A DNA stretch of 64,000 nt. Origin: Staphylococcus sp. CAG:324 (lineage in GTDB: Bacteria > Bacillota_I > Bacilli_A > ML615J-28 > CAG-313). Below the pieces are notes generated by a model. That model was not told where the DNA came from. It was given only the letters and a program-made list of their open reading frames with translations, and searched no databases. Position 1 is the stretch's first letter. Each line of letters begins with the position of its first letter. The position numbers were made by a program, and so were the translations under genes. Of the stretch, positions 26,117 through 34,850 are shown piece by piece. The stretch lies in assembly GCA_000433035.1 (NCBI GenBank), contig FR890809.1, forward strand, positions 1 to 64,000, in the 5' to 3' direction.

Positions 26117-29074
26117 TTAATGCTTTTTCATTTTTCTATAAAGGAATAAACCTAAACCCAAATAAGAAAAAACAAATAATAGTTGTAAATTATCTTTATT
26201 TTTACAAGATTTGCAATTCTTATCATTAGGTTCTTCATTTTGTGATGATTGTACAGTAAAAGAATTACTTTTAATCACAACTTCATAATAAGAATCTTTA
26301 ACAATCAACTCTAAATATCCATTCTTTATTTCATTTGCTGGTAACTTTATATCAAAATTCAAACTATCATCATTAAGGGTTATCTTTTCTTTCTGATTAT
26401 TTATTACAAGATACAAGTCGTAGTTTAACTCTTCATTATCAGTTGGTAAAACAATAGAACCTTTTAAATTTTCCCCTATTACTAAATGAGAATTTTCTAA
26501 TTGGATACTACCACCAACTGGTATAGTATTTTCAATAATCGCAAATTTATTAGAGATTGTTGTGGTTGATTGATATCCATTACTTGCAATTATTTCAATA
26601 TAACAATTAGAAGATGTAATATTTAATGCTTCAATTTCAAATTCTTGATTTATTGCTTGATTGAAACAATCTGTAATATCATAAACTTTATCATCTACTT
26701 TTAAGTTAGCCGAATAAGTAAGTGGATATCCTTCTATATCATTGATTCCATGATAACTAATTTGAATTGATTCATAACCTTGATAAATTGCCTTATTTAG
26801 GAGAATTTCTCCTTTTGTTGGGGCAAACTTTTCTACTAAATTAAAAGTTTGGGAATCCACAATTGTTTCTAATTCACCATCTGAAAAAATAATTCTAAAT
26901 TTGCAATTTGCCGTTTCGTAAAGATAAGATTTCCAAACAAAACGAACAATGTTACCATTTATAGTTACTACAGGTTGAATATTTCTTTCAATTCCATTTT
27001 CTACCATTTTAAAAACATAGGAAACAAGATCATGATTAGGATCTGTCGGCAATTCAAATTCACCTATAATATTACTACCGGCTTTTATATTTTCTTGATA
27101 ATCTATGATCTTAATATCTGTTGAATTAGGAGCTAAATTTGGCTGTTTATTGTCTAAATTGATAATAGTTGCCTTATCTGAAACATAACCATTTTTAGAA
27201 ACAGGAACTAAATAATAATTATAATTCTCATCACAAGTACCTAAATTCATTGATAATCTTTTATTTTCCTCATATCCCGCATATAAAATGTCCATTCGAT
27301 ATTCAATTTTATATTTATCAAATACCTCATCTTTTGGTACTTTATAATAACCATATGCTCTAGCCCCATCAATTGCATCAAAACTTAAAATTAAATTTTG
27401 TTCTAAAGTTTCTTTTAGTGAATACTCTAAAATTTCTAAATGTTGAGAGTCATCTTCACCAACTTCAAGCGGAAAAACCTTATTGTTTGTCCATAAATTT
27501 TTAAAAACTGACATCCCTGCTTTTCTAATCGTTTCCGCATTAGGATATGAAGATGTAACATCATTACCAAGAATTTTATATAATATTTCATATGAATATA
27601 CTGCCGAACCTTTAATTACATCATAATGTTTATTATACCTAATTTGATCAGTTATTTCTACAGAGCGATAAAATTGATCTGGATTATCTCGATATTTATA
27701 AATGCCATGAGCAATATATAATCTAATATCTTTTTTGCCTTCCTCTTGCCTTATCGCATTCACTCTTGTAACTTGCTCAGCCCACCAATCAACAACATCA
27801 GCATATGGTGCATAGAGATCTTCAAATGCATAATAAACTTGAGGAGCTACCCAATCTACTAACCCTTCTTCGACCCATTTTAACGAATCTGCATACAAAT
27901 CGGAATAAGTACTATAAGCATATTCTGCTGTATTTGAACCATTTTCACTACATCTAGTTGAACCAGCAGTACAATATTCTGAATTAGAACGCCATACAGC
28001 GGCTGGTTTACTACCAAACTCTACACATTTCCCTGTTCTTTCATTGTATGCATCAATCGCTTTACGAATATTGCGCATCATAATATTGATATTTTCTCTT
28101 CTAAAATCACCAAGATTTAAACCTGGTTCCATACCATAAATTCCATTTTCACCAAAAACATCTTTACCATAGTTTTGAGGATCATCAAGATAAGCATAAT
28201 AATTAGGCCAATCATTCATAATGTCAATTCCTGATTGAGTATATGCACCTTTACCAACAAAATTTGTATTTTCTAAATCACTTGATGTTGTGCCATTTAG
28301 ATAAAAATAATCATCAAAATGCAGTCCATCAACATCATAATTTTCAACAATTTCCATAATAGTATCCACTATAAATTTTTGAACCGCTGGCTCACTAGGA
28401 TTTAAGATTAGTTTTTCATCATAACTTCCCGCAATGACATATTCTGGATGTTCTTTTGCGAAATTTCCTTCAGCTAAATTTGCTAAAGCATCGTGTTTCA
28501 TTTGTACAAGTTCACTTACAGGAAGAGATAAAGCACTACCATTTGTAACATATGTTTCTGTTGTAACTCTAAAGGCATTCATCCAACACATAAAACTAAA
28601 TCCTCTTTTATGCGTCTCATCAATCATCCATTCTAAAGGATCCCATCCAGGATGCACTCCACTTCCAACCAAAAATTGACTCCACGGGTTAAGTTCTGAC
28701 TCATAAAAAGCATCGTTTGATGGCCTTACTTGAAAGAAAATTGTATTCATACCAAATTCTTCCATTCTGTCTAGAATAGTTAAAAATTCATTTTTATAAT
28801 CAGTAATAGCTTTTTCATTTAACCCATTTTGTTTAGAAATAGCAATGTTATAAACAGTTGCAACCCAAACTCCTCGCATCTCTGCATAGGCATTGTCATA
28901 TTCTTTAATAATTTCAACTAATTCATTTGTCCCATAATGTCTTACACCAGTTGGATTTTTAGCAGTCGTTAACACTCTAGTTTCTGTGCTAGCCCCTACT
29001 ACAAAAGGACATAATAAAAATAATATCAAAACAATAATGCATAATGGTTTTATCAATATGTTTTTATAATTCAT
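26117..29074 (-). CDS. Surface-anchored GHL10-family glycoside hydrolase with C-terminal Ig-like modules
   Basis: The 985-residue protein has a signal peptide (1 to about 28), then a GHL10 barrel to about residue 500: MRGVWVATVYNIAISKQNG, NTIFFQVRPSNDAFYES, CWMNAFRVT, VENYDVDGLHFDDYFYL, FGSKPAAVWR and VAPQVYYAFED. The rest is a row of beta-sandwich modules (about 530-945) and a tail with NCKSCKNK, a membrane helix and YRKMKKH. It lacks the Cys/His repeats of its 815-residue paralogue but keeps the CxxC-helix-RK end. It overlaps the PIG-L-like gene by 11 bases and has GAGGTG as ribosome binding site. Confidence 0.85.
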   Translation of the reverse strand: MNYKNILIKPLCIIVLILFLLCPFVVGASTETRVLTTAKNPTGVRHYGTNELVEIIKEYDNAYAEMRGVWVATVYNIAISKQNGLNEKAITDYKNEFLTILDRMEEFGMNTIFFQVRPSNDAFYESELNPWSQFLVGSGVHPGWDPLEWMIDETHKRGFSFMCWMNAFRVTTETYVTNGSALSLPVSELVQMKHDALANLAEGNFAKEHPEYVIAGSYDEKLILNPSEPAVQKFIVDTIMEIVENYDVDGLHFDDYFYLNGTTSSDLENTNFVGKGAYTQSGIDIMNDWPNYYAYLDDPQNYGKDVFGENGIYGMEPGLNLGDFRRENINIMMRNIRKAIDAYNERTGKCVEFGSKPAAVWRSNSEYCTAGSTRCSENGSNTAEYAYSTYSDLYADSLKWVEEGLVDWVAPQVYYAFEDLYAPYADVVDWWAEQVTRVNAIRQEEGKKDIRLYIAHGIYKYRDNPDQFYRSVEITDQIRYNKHYDVIKGSAVYSYEILYKILGNDVTSSYPNAETIRKAGMSVFKNLWTNNKVFPLEVGEDDSQHLEILEYSLKETLEQNLILSFDAIDGARAYGYYKVPKDEVFDKYKIEYRMDILYAGYEENKRLSMNLGTCDENYNYYLVPVSKNGYVSDKATIINLDNKQPNLAPNSTDIKIIDYQENIKAGSNIIGEFELPTDPNHDLVSYVFKMVENGIERNIQPVVTINGNIVRFVWKSYLYETANCKFRIIFSDGELETIVDSQTFNLVEKFAPTKGEILLNKAIYQGYESIQISYHGINDIEGYPLTYSANLKVDDKVYDITDCFNQAINQEFEIEALNITSSNCYIEIIASNGYQSTTTISNKFAIIENTIPVGGSIQLENSHLVIGENLKGSIVLPTDNEELNYDLYLVINNQKEKITLNDDSLNFDIKLPANEIKNGYLELIVKDSYYEVVIKSNSFTVQSSQNEEPNDKNCKSCKNKDNLQLLFVFSYLGLGLFLYRKMKKH

Positions 29075-29750
29075 CTTTCACCTCTTTTTTATGGTGTTTT
29101 AAAACATTAAAACATTGCGCATATCTTTTTCCTGATAATGCCCCACGACATCTAGCCAAAGATGTATAGTAATCGTAGTAAGCAAAATCCTTGCTATTCA
29201 TAACAAACCACTGTGTATGTAAAGCTTTAGACCATAAATCAAACCCTTTTGTTATATCAACATAAATATAGGGATCAAAATCATTATCATCTTCCCAATT
29301 TTCACAAAAATAAACAGGAGCATAATGACGAATTCCTTCCTTATTGCCAATTACACCAGCAATAAATTGCGCATCTTGCACAATATAATGGGTATTATTG
29401 TGATCTTTATGCATACTAGAATGCCAATGTGTAACGATAAGATCTGGTTTATACTTAACAATTATTTCCGCAACTTCTTTTTTTACCTCATCATTGTTAG
29501 GCAGTTCCCCATCTGCATATTTTAACACCAAAGCCTCGCCATTCATTAAATCCATATATGCTTTCGCTTCATTTATTTTTTGCCTACGATATTCTAAAAC
29601 CGATAAATGAGCAGGATTACCACGCTCCCCTGCGGTTAAAGCAAGCGTAATATTTTTGCCCCCATTTAAAGCATTTGTCGCCATCAATCCCCCTGCTGTA
29701 AGTTCCATATCACCAATATGGCCACCAATTGCTAAAATTGTTTTTCCCAT
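29064..29750 (-). CDS. PIG-L/LmbE-like deacetylase with altered catalytic motif
   Basis: The 228-residue protein starts ILAIGGHIGDMELTAGG, equivalent to the (A)HPDD motif of PIG-L enzymes, and contains VTHWHSSMHKDHNNTH, equivalent to the second zinc-binding His region. The zinc ligands (His11, Asp14) are kept, but the position of the usual catalytic-base Asp is Gly13. Family enzymes remove acetyl groups from GlcNAc-type sugars. Whether this one is an active deacetylase is uncertain. It lies between the serine hydrolase (19 bases upstream) and the GHL10 gene, supporting an amino-sugar role. Confidence 0.8.
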   Translation of the reverse strand: MGKTILAIGGHIGDMELTAGGLMATNALNGGKNITLALTAGERGNPAHLSVLEYRRQKINEAKAYMDLMNGEALVLKYADGELPNNDEVKKEVAEIIVKYKPDLIVTHWHSSMHKDHNNTHYIVQDAQFIAGVIGNKEGIRHYAPVYFCENWEDDNDFDPYIYVDITKGFDLWSKALHTQWFVMNSKDFAYYDYYTSLARCRGALSGKRYAQCFNVLKHHKKEVKDEL

Positions 29751-29769
29751 TTAATTTGTCCTTTCTGTT

Positions 29770-30843
29770 TTATTTAAATTTTTGATAATTTGCCATTATA
29801 TAATTTGCAATTTTACCTCTTGCCTCAATATGCCCTGAGGTATTTCGTGTTGGATGTACACGATTGGTCAACAAACAAAAACCTATTTCATTGCTTCTAT
29901 CAATAAAAATACTAGTTCCGGTAAAACCAGTATGATGAATTGTTTGATTACTAGTCAAATCACCACTTGAACTAGCAAAACCTCCAATTAACCATCCTAA
30001 TCCTCTTATCGTTTCTTTACATATTACTCCACTTTTTTCATGAACTTGTGGTGTAAACATCAAATCAATAGTTGTTGGCGATAAAATTTGTTGATCATTA
30101 TATTTACCATTATTTAAAATCATTGTAATAAAATGACTTACATCTTTAACCGTTGAAAAAACTCCTGCATGGCCTGCAACCCCATTTAACAAAAAAGCCA
30201 TTTCATCGTGAACACTACCTTGAAGTATTCCTTGATACAAATCATCATTTCTAAGTTCTGTTGGGGCACATCTATTTAAATTTTTCGGATTATATGTGGT
30301 ATCAATCATATCTAATGGTAAAAATATCTTCTCTTTTATCACTTCATCTAATGGTCTATTTTCTATTTTTTCTATAATTAAACCTAGCAAGACATACCCC
30401 AAATCAGAATATTTAATCTGCATCCCTGTTTCATAGACTAACGGTGTAGAAAAGATTTTTTCATATACATCTTTCGCACTTTTCATCGTTAACAGTCCAC
30501 TGATTCCTTCAGGAAGACCAGAAGTATGCGTTAACAAATGCCAAATTGTAACATGCTTATACGCAAATTGTGGTAAATAGGTTTGAACTTTAGAAGCAGT
30601 TCTAATCTTCCCTTCTTCCATTAATTTAAAAATACACGTTGTAGTAGCAAGAACTTTAGATAACGATGCCATATCATATATTGTATCAATTGTATTCTTT
30701 TGGATACTTGGAATTAAACTTTTATTACCTACCGTTCCCAAATAAGTTCGTTGGGGTGTCACAATCGCATAATTGGCTCCAGGAAAAGCACCATTTTTTA
30801 TTTCTTCTTCAATTAATTTTGTTAATTCTTGTAATTCTTTCAT
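29770..30843 (-). CDS. Beta-lactamase-fold serine hydrolase (class C / EstB-PbpX type)
   Basis: The 357-residue protein has the family triad of motifs: SLSK (SxxK nucleophile) in DMASLSKVLATTT, YSDLGY (the YxN-like Tyr loop), and HHTGFTG (the KTG-equivalent). No signal peptide is visible, so it may act in the cytoplasm. Relatives include D-amino-acid peptidases, esterases and the AmpH-type enzymes next to muropeptide-recycling genes. The start ATG lies only 20 bases after tyrS and 5 bases after a -10-like box, with no clear ribosome binding site, so it may be leaderless or coupled to tyrS. Confidence 0.85.
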   Translation of the reverse strand: MKELQELTKLIEEEIKNGAFPGANYAIVTPQRTYLGTVGNKSLIPSIQKNTIDTIYDMASLSKVLATTTCIFKLMEEGKIRTASKVQTYLPQFAYKHVTIWHLLTHTSGLPEGISGLLTMKSAKDVYEKIFSTPLVYETGMQIKYSDLGYVLLGLIIEKIENRPLDEVIKEKIFLPLDMIDTTYNPKNLNRCAPTELRNDDLYQGILQGSVHDEMAFLLNGVAGHAGVFSTVKDVSHFITMILNNGKYNDQQILSPTTIDLMFTPQVHEKSGVICKETIRGLGWLIGGFASSSGDLTSNQTIHHTGFTGTSIFIDRSNEIGFCLLTNRVHPTRNTSGHIEARGKIANYIMANYQKFK

Positions 30844-30848
30844 TTTCT

Positions 30849-30877
30849 ATTATAAATCAATTTTTATTTATGTTCAA
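30849..30877 (-). promoter_or_regulatory. Possible promoter for the serine hydrolase, giving a leaderless mRNA
   Basis: Minus-strand TTGAAC (30872-30877), 17-base spacer, TATAAT (30849-30854), overlapping the 3' end of tyrS. The ATG at 30843 begins 6 bases after the -10 box, where transcription would normally start. Confidence 0.5.
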
Positions 30878-32096
30878 TTAAATAATAATTTTTCTTTCCC
30901 CTTCTTAATACTGTATATGTTTTACCAATCGCATCTTGCTTTTTAACCATATATGTTACATCTTTTTCTTGATGTCCATTTACCAAAACTGCACCACCAT
31001 TGATAAAATCACGAGCTTCACGTTTAGAGGAAGCAGCTTTTAGGTTTACAAGAGCATCTACTAATGCTATATCTTCTGATATTTCAATCTTCGGTAATTC
31101 TGAAAAAACCATTTCGATTTCTTCTTTTGAAAGATTGGCTATTTCACCACTAAATAAAGCCTCACTCAATTTGACTGCTTGTTCATAACTTTCCTTGCTA
31201 TGAATCATTATTGTCATTTCTTTAGCAAGTGCCTTTTGAGCCACTCTTAAATGTGGTTCTTGATTAAAAGATTCTTCTATTTTTTCAATCTCTTCTTTTG
31301 AAAGAAAAGTAAATTGTTTCAATTCCCGTATTACATCGTTATCAGGAGTATTAATCCAAAACTGATAAAAAGCATACGGTGTTGTTTTTTTAGCATCAAG
31401 CCATATTGCACCACCTTCAGTTTTACCAAATTTTGTTCCATCGCTTTTTGTAAATAGTGGTACTGTTACCCCATAGGCCTCAGCATCAGCACCATGAATT
31501 TTTCTAATTAATTCAAGGCCTGATGTAATATTTCCCCATTGATCTTGCCCACCAATCTGCAATGTACATCCTTCTTGAACAAATAAATGTTCAAAATCTA
31601 ACGCTTGTAAAATCTGATAGGAAAATTCTGTATACGATATCCCACTATCAAGTCTTGATTTAACCGTATCTTTATTTATCATATAATTTACATTAAAAAA
31701 TTTACCATAATTTCTTAAAAAAGTCAAGATATCAATATTATAAGTCCAATCATAATTATTTACCATTTTACATTTAAATAATCTTTCAACTTGTTGATAT
31801 AAACCATTTGCATTGTGATTCAACTGTTCTTTGGTTAACAATTTTCTTTCAGCATTTGGTTTAGGATCACCAATTGAACCTGTTGCTCCACCAATTAAAA
31901 AAATGGGTTGATGTCCATATTTCTCTAAACGCTTAGCAAAAATAAAGACTAATAAATGACCAACATGTAAACTATCCCCAGTTGGATCAGTTCCAAGATA
32001 AAAGGTTAACTTCTCATTATTAATTTTATCTATAATTTTTTCATCAGTAATATTGTGAATTAATCCACGCCATTTTAATTCTTCAAATAAATTCAT
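30864..32096 (-). CDS. tyrS: Tyrosyl-tRNA synthetase
   Basis: The 410-residue protein charges tRNA-Tyr in the cytoplasm. Class I signatures are visible: FYLGTDPTGDSLHVGHLL (HIGH region) and KFGKTEGGAIW (KMSKS region), plus the tyrosine-recognition segment GGQDQWGNI. The C-terminal 65 residues form an S4 RNA-binding domain (SSKREARDFINGGAVLVNG). It is of full family length. Expression is controlled by a T-box leader directly upstream. The ribosome binding site AAGGAG is about 10 bases from the ATG, slightly long. No terminator separates it from the serine hydrolase gene. Confidence 0.98.
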   Translation of the reverse strand: MNLFEELKWRGLIHNITDEKIIDKINNEKLTFYLGTDPTGDSLHVGHLLVFIFAKRLEKYGHQPIFLIGGATGSIGDPKPNAERKLLTKEQLNHNANGLYQQVERLFKCKMVNNYDWTYNIDILTFLRNYGKFFNVNYMINKDTVKSRLDSGISYTEFSYQILQALDFEHLFVQEGCTLQIGGQDQWGNITSGLELIRKIHGADAEAYGVTVPLFTKSDGTKFGKTEGGAIWLDAKKTTPYAFYQFWINTPDNDVIRELKQFTFLSKEEIEKIEESFNQEPHLRVAQKALAKEMTIMIHSKESYEQAVKLSEALFSGEIANLSKEEIEMVFSELPKIEISEDIALVDALVNLKAASSKREARDFINGGAVLVNGHQEKDVTYMVKKQDAIGKTYTVLRRGKKNYYLIEHK

Positions 32097-32122
32097 TGTA
32101 TTCTTTCTCCTTTTATAATAAT

Positions 32123-32305
32123 AAAAAATCGTCCTTAAAAATATTTAAGGACGAAACAATTTAGTTCCGCGGTACCACCTTAATTCAAAAGTAACCAAGC
32201 ATTACTATTTGCACTTTGGAAAACTATAATCAAAATCACTTTTGATATCCGATATAATTCAATTTCTTATTTGCTAAACTTTTCACCACCCAGCCTAGTC
32301 TCTAA
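32123..32305 (-). promoter_or_regulatory. T-box riboswitch controlling tyrS
   Basis: Transcribed leftward. AGAGAC and GGGTGGTGAAA mark Stem I (32303 down to about 32281). The conserved T-box AAGGTGGTACCGCGG lies at 32167-32181, and a strong terminator stem CGTCCTTAAA/TTTAAGGACG with a T run follows at 32123-32153. A UAU (Tyr) triplet near 32254-32256 is a plausible specifier codon, consistent with tyrS downstream. Uncharged tRNA-Tyr should favour the antiterminator. Confidence 0.93.
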
Positions 32306-32326
32306 ATTTTTCCTTTAAGAAATCTA

Positions 32327-33415
32327 CTATTTTGTAGATTGACGCCAAACAATACTATAATCTACATTCTTATTTATTTCAATTTTCTCTTCTTCTAACA
32401 AATCTTCGTTTTTGTCATCATTATGTTTAAAATCATTATAATATTCTTCCTCTAACTCTGCTTCATGCATCAAATCAGTAAGTAAATCCATTGCAACTTC
32501 CCCAATTTCATAAATTGGTGTATTAATACAAGTTAGAGTTGGTCTTGATAATTCTGCATATTTAGTATTTTGAAACCCAATTACTTGTAATTGATCAGGA
32601 ATGGAAATATGCAATTGTCTTGCTACATTAATAAAAGATACTGCCATTGAATCTCTCACAACAATGGCTACATCTGGATACTCATCTTTGAGAATCTCTT
32701 CGTATGCCTTTTCATTTAAATAAGTTTTACCTGAAACATTGATAATGCGTGGTTCTAAACCTGCCTCTTTCATTGCCATTTCATAGCCTTGAACCTTCAA
32801 ATCATTAACAGCATATTTCTTAATAGTGGAAATAATCCATATCGTTTTATTTCCTCTTTCTATCATCTCTTTAGTCATTTCATACGCAGCTTTTTTATAA
32901 TCAATTGCTACCGATGGAATTTCAGGATCACTACATACTGTATTGGTTAAAACAACACTTACACTAGATTCCTTAATGATTTCTAAATACTCATCAGCAA
33001 TTTCATCGTTAATATATAAAATACCGTCTACTCCAGAAGACATAACTGTACGCCAAAGTTCTTGTTCTTCACTAACCGGATTTTCACTATTACTACTATT
33101 ATTTACAAACAATCTAATCAAATATCCTCTTCTAATCGCTGTAGCTGCAATTCCATCCACCATTCCCGCAATTGAACTACGCGTAAGTTCAGGTACAACC
33201 ACAGCAACCGTTGTAGATTTTGAACTGGCTAATCCTTTGGCATTTAAATTAGGTTTATATCCTAGTTCTTTGATTATCCTTTCAATTTTTTCACGAGTAG
33301 CAGGTTTTACTTTTTCCGGATGATTGAGGACTCTTGAAACCGTAGCTAAAGACACACCAGCTGCCCCAGCAACATCATAAATCTTATTAGGACTTGTGCG
33401 TTTATCACCTTTCAT
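32327..33415 (-). CDS. LacI-family transcriptional regulator
   Basis: The 362-residue protein starts with a LacI helix-turn-helix (YDVAGAAGVSLATVSRVL, about residues 13-31), the conserved EKIERIIKELGYKPN helix and a hinge (AKGLASSKS). A periplasmic-binding-like sensor domain begins at TTVAVVVPEL. A charged acidic segment (HNDDKNEDLLEEEK) near the C-terminus is an unusual addition. It is a likely sugar-responsive repressor. The only LacI-type palindrome I see inside a promoter is at 21228-21237, before the glycan operon, making that the best target candidate. It has its own promoter; the tyrS T-box starts right after it. Confidence 0.93.
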   Translation of the reverse strand: MKGDKRTSPNKIYDVAGAAGVSLATVSRVLNHPEKVKPATREKIERIIKELGYKPNLNAKGLASSKSTTVAVVVPELTRSSIAGMVDGIAATAIRRGYLIRLFVNNSSNSENPVSEEQELWRTVMSSGVDGILYINDEIADEYLEIIKESSVSVVLTNTVCSDPEIPSVAIDYKKAAYEMTKEMIERGNKTIWIISTIKKYAVNDLKVQGYEMAMKEAGLEPRIINVSGKTYLNEKAYEEILKDEYPDVAIVVRDSMAVSFINVARQLHISIPDQLQVIGFQNTKYAELSRPTLTCINTPIYEIGEVAMDLLTDLMHEAELEEEYYNDFKHNDDKNEDLLEEEKIEINKNVDYSIVWRQSTK

Positions 33416-33446
33416 AGTCTTACCTCATTTCATATTTCATACAAAT

Positions 33447-33475
33447 ATTATATCACAATTGGATTGAAATATCAA
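33447..33475 (-). promoter_or_regulatory. Sigma-A promoter of the LacI-family gene
   Basis: Minus-strand TTGATA (33470-33475), 17-base spacer, TATAAT (33447-33452), giving a leader of about 25 bases before the AGGT/ATG. No AAAACG-type operator is seen in it. Confidence 0.75.
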
Positions 33476-33504
33476 GATATTTTGCAAATTTTTATGAAAA
33501 TTTA

Positions 33505-34773
33505 TTAGATATTTTCATATGTTAATTTTTGAATCAAACGATTTGTAACACCAGCTCCTAAGAAAACCCATACATCATCTAATTTACCTATACATTTTAA
33601 ACATTCATCATCATATCGATAAAAACGATGAAAGAATTTATCAATCTTTTTTTGTAAGCTATAATTTTTGTTTTCCCTTTTGGAAGTAAAAACATCTAAA
33701 ATATAAACTTTATCAAATTTTTTTAAAACTTTAATAAAATCTTTTTTAAAATGAAGCGTTCTTTCATATGTGTGTGGTTGAAAAATTACATTAATTTTCT
33801 TTGTAGGATACATCAGTCTTAAAGTTTCACATAAAGATTTAATTTCTGTTGGATGATGAGCATAATCATCAATAACTACACTATTTTTAAATTGACAGGT
33901 TGAAAGTCTTCGTTTAGGTAACTTTCCTTCCTCACTTAAAAAAGGCTTTTTTTTCAATAAAATTGCTGCCATATAACTAGAAACATAATTATAAATCATA
34001 TGACGCCCTAAATAAGGCACTTTTAAATACATATTGTTTTGATATTTCACTTGAATATAATATCCCCTTGTAGTAGTACTTAGGATTTTAATTTGAATAT
34101 CATTGTTTTTATTAAAGCCATAAGTCAATTTATTTATATGTTTGATTTTTTTACCCCATTTATCATCACCATTTACTAAAACCATTTGAGATTGATTTGC
34201 TAATTTTTGAAAAGATATAAATAATTGTTTTTCATTTTTATAAAAATCCGTATGATCTAACTCAATATTAGTAATAATTAACAATTCTGGATGATAACTT
34301 AAAAAATGCTCCTTATATTCACAGGCTTCTAAAACCAATAAATCTGTATCAAAACTTCCACCCTCACCATCACCAATAATATAATTACATTCTTTTTTCA
34401 AAAAATCAACAAGTAAAAAAGATGTTGTCGTTTTGCCATGTGTACCTGAACACGCAATAATTTTTTTATTTAATTTTTGGCCAATAAATTCATGATAATA
34501 TAAATAATCATTCTTTTGATTTATTATTTCATCTACTTCTATATTGCTTTTATTAAAAGCATTCCCAATGATATAAAAATAATCCTTTGTAATATTGGAA
34601 CGATTAAATGACTTGATTTCAATTTCTTGTTCTTTTAAAGTATCTTCAGTAAAATAATATTCATCTACATCGCTTCCAACCACTTCGTTTCCTTCTTCTT
34701 TCAACAATTTTGCAAGACTTGACATCCCTGTCCCCTTAATACCAACTAAATAATATTTATTAATGCTTTGCAT
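33505..34773 (-). CDS. murC: UDP-N-acetylmuramate--L-alanine ligase (MurC)
   Basis: The 422-residue cytoplasmic ligase adds L-Ala to UDP-MurNAc, the first peptide step of peptidoglycan synthesis. It has an N-terminal nucleotide-binding fold (VGIKGTGMSSLAKLL), the ATP loop SGTHGKTTTSF (residues 109-119), NIELDHTDFY, the DDYAHHPTEIK motif and QPHTYERT. The length is slightly below the usual 430-460. A TAGGTG site precedes the ATG. MurD/E/F or Mpl are distinguished by different motif details; the AHHPTE block favours MurC. It shows the cell makes a peptidoglycan wall. Confidence 0.92.
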   Translation of the reverse strand: MQSINKYYLVGIKGTGMSSLAKLLKEEGNEVVGSDVDEYYFTEDTLKEQEIEIKSFNRSNITKDYFYIIGNAFNKSNIEVDEIINQKNDYLYYHEFIGQKLNKKIIACSGTHGKTTTSFLLVDFLKKECNYIIGDGEGGSFDTDLLVLEACEYKEHFLSYHPELLIITNIELDHTDFYKNEKQLFISFQKLANQSQMVLVNGDDKWGKKIKHINKLTYGFNKNNDIQIKILSTTTRGYYIQVKYQNNMYLKVPYLGRHMIYNYVSSYMAAILLKKKPFLSEEGKLPKRRLSTCQFKNSVVIDDYAHHPTEIKSLCETLRLMYPTKKINVIFQPHTYERTLHFKKDFIKVLKKFDKVYILDVFTSKRENKNYSLQKKIDKFFHRFYRYDDECLKCIGKLDDVWVFLGAGVTNRLIQKLTYENI

Positions 34774-34850
34774 TTTATCACCTACTTTAATCTATGACAA
34801 TAGTCTACAATTGGTGATATTTTCTTTTTTATCATGATTTAATCATTTAA

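Noticed and set aside
32943..33323. Plus-strand open frame of 126 codons within the LacI-family gene
   Set aside because: Shadow of the regulator; Ser/Thr/Ile-rich without recognisable domains or start signals.
33482..33504. Terminator after murC
   Set aside because: The inverted repeat is only A and T, short, and lacks a T run on the minus strand.
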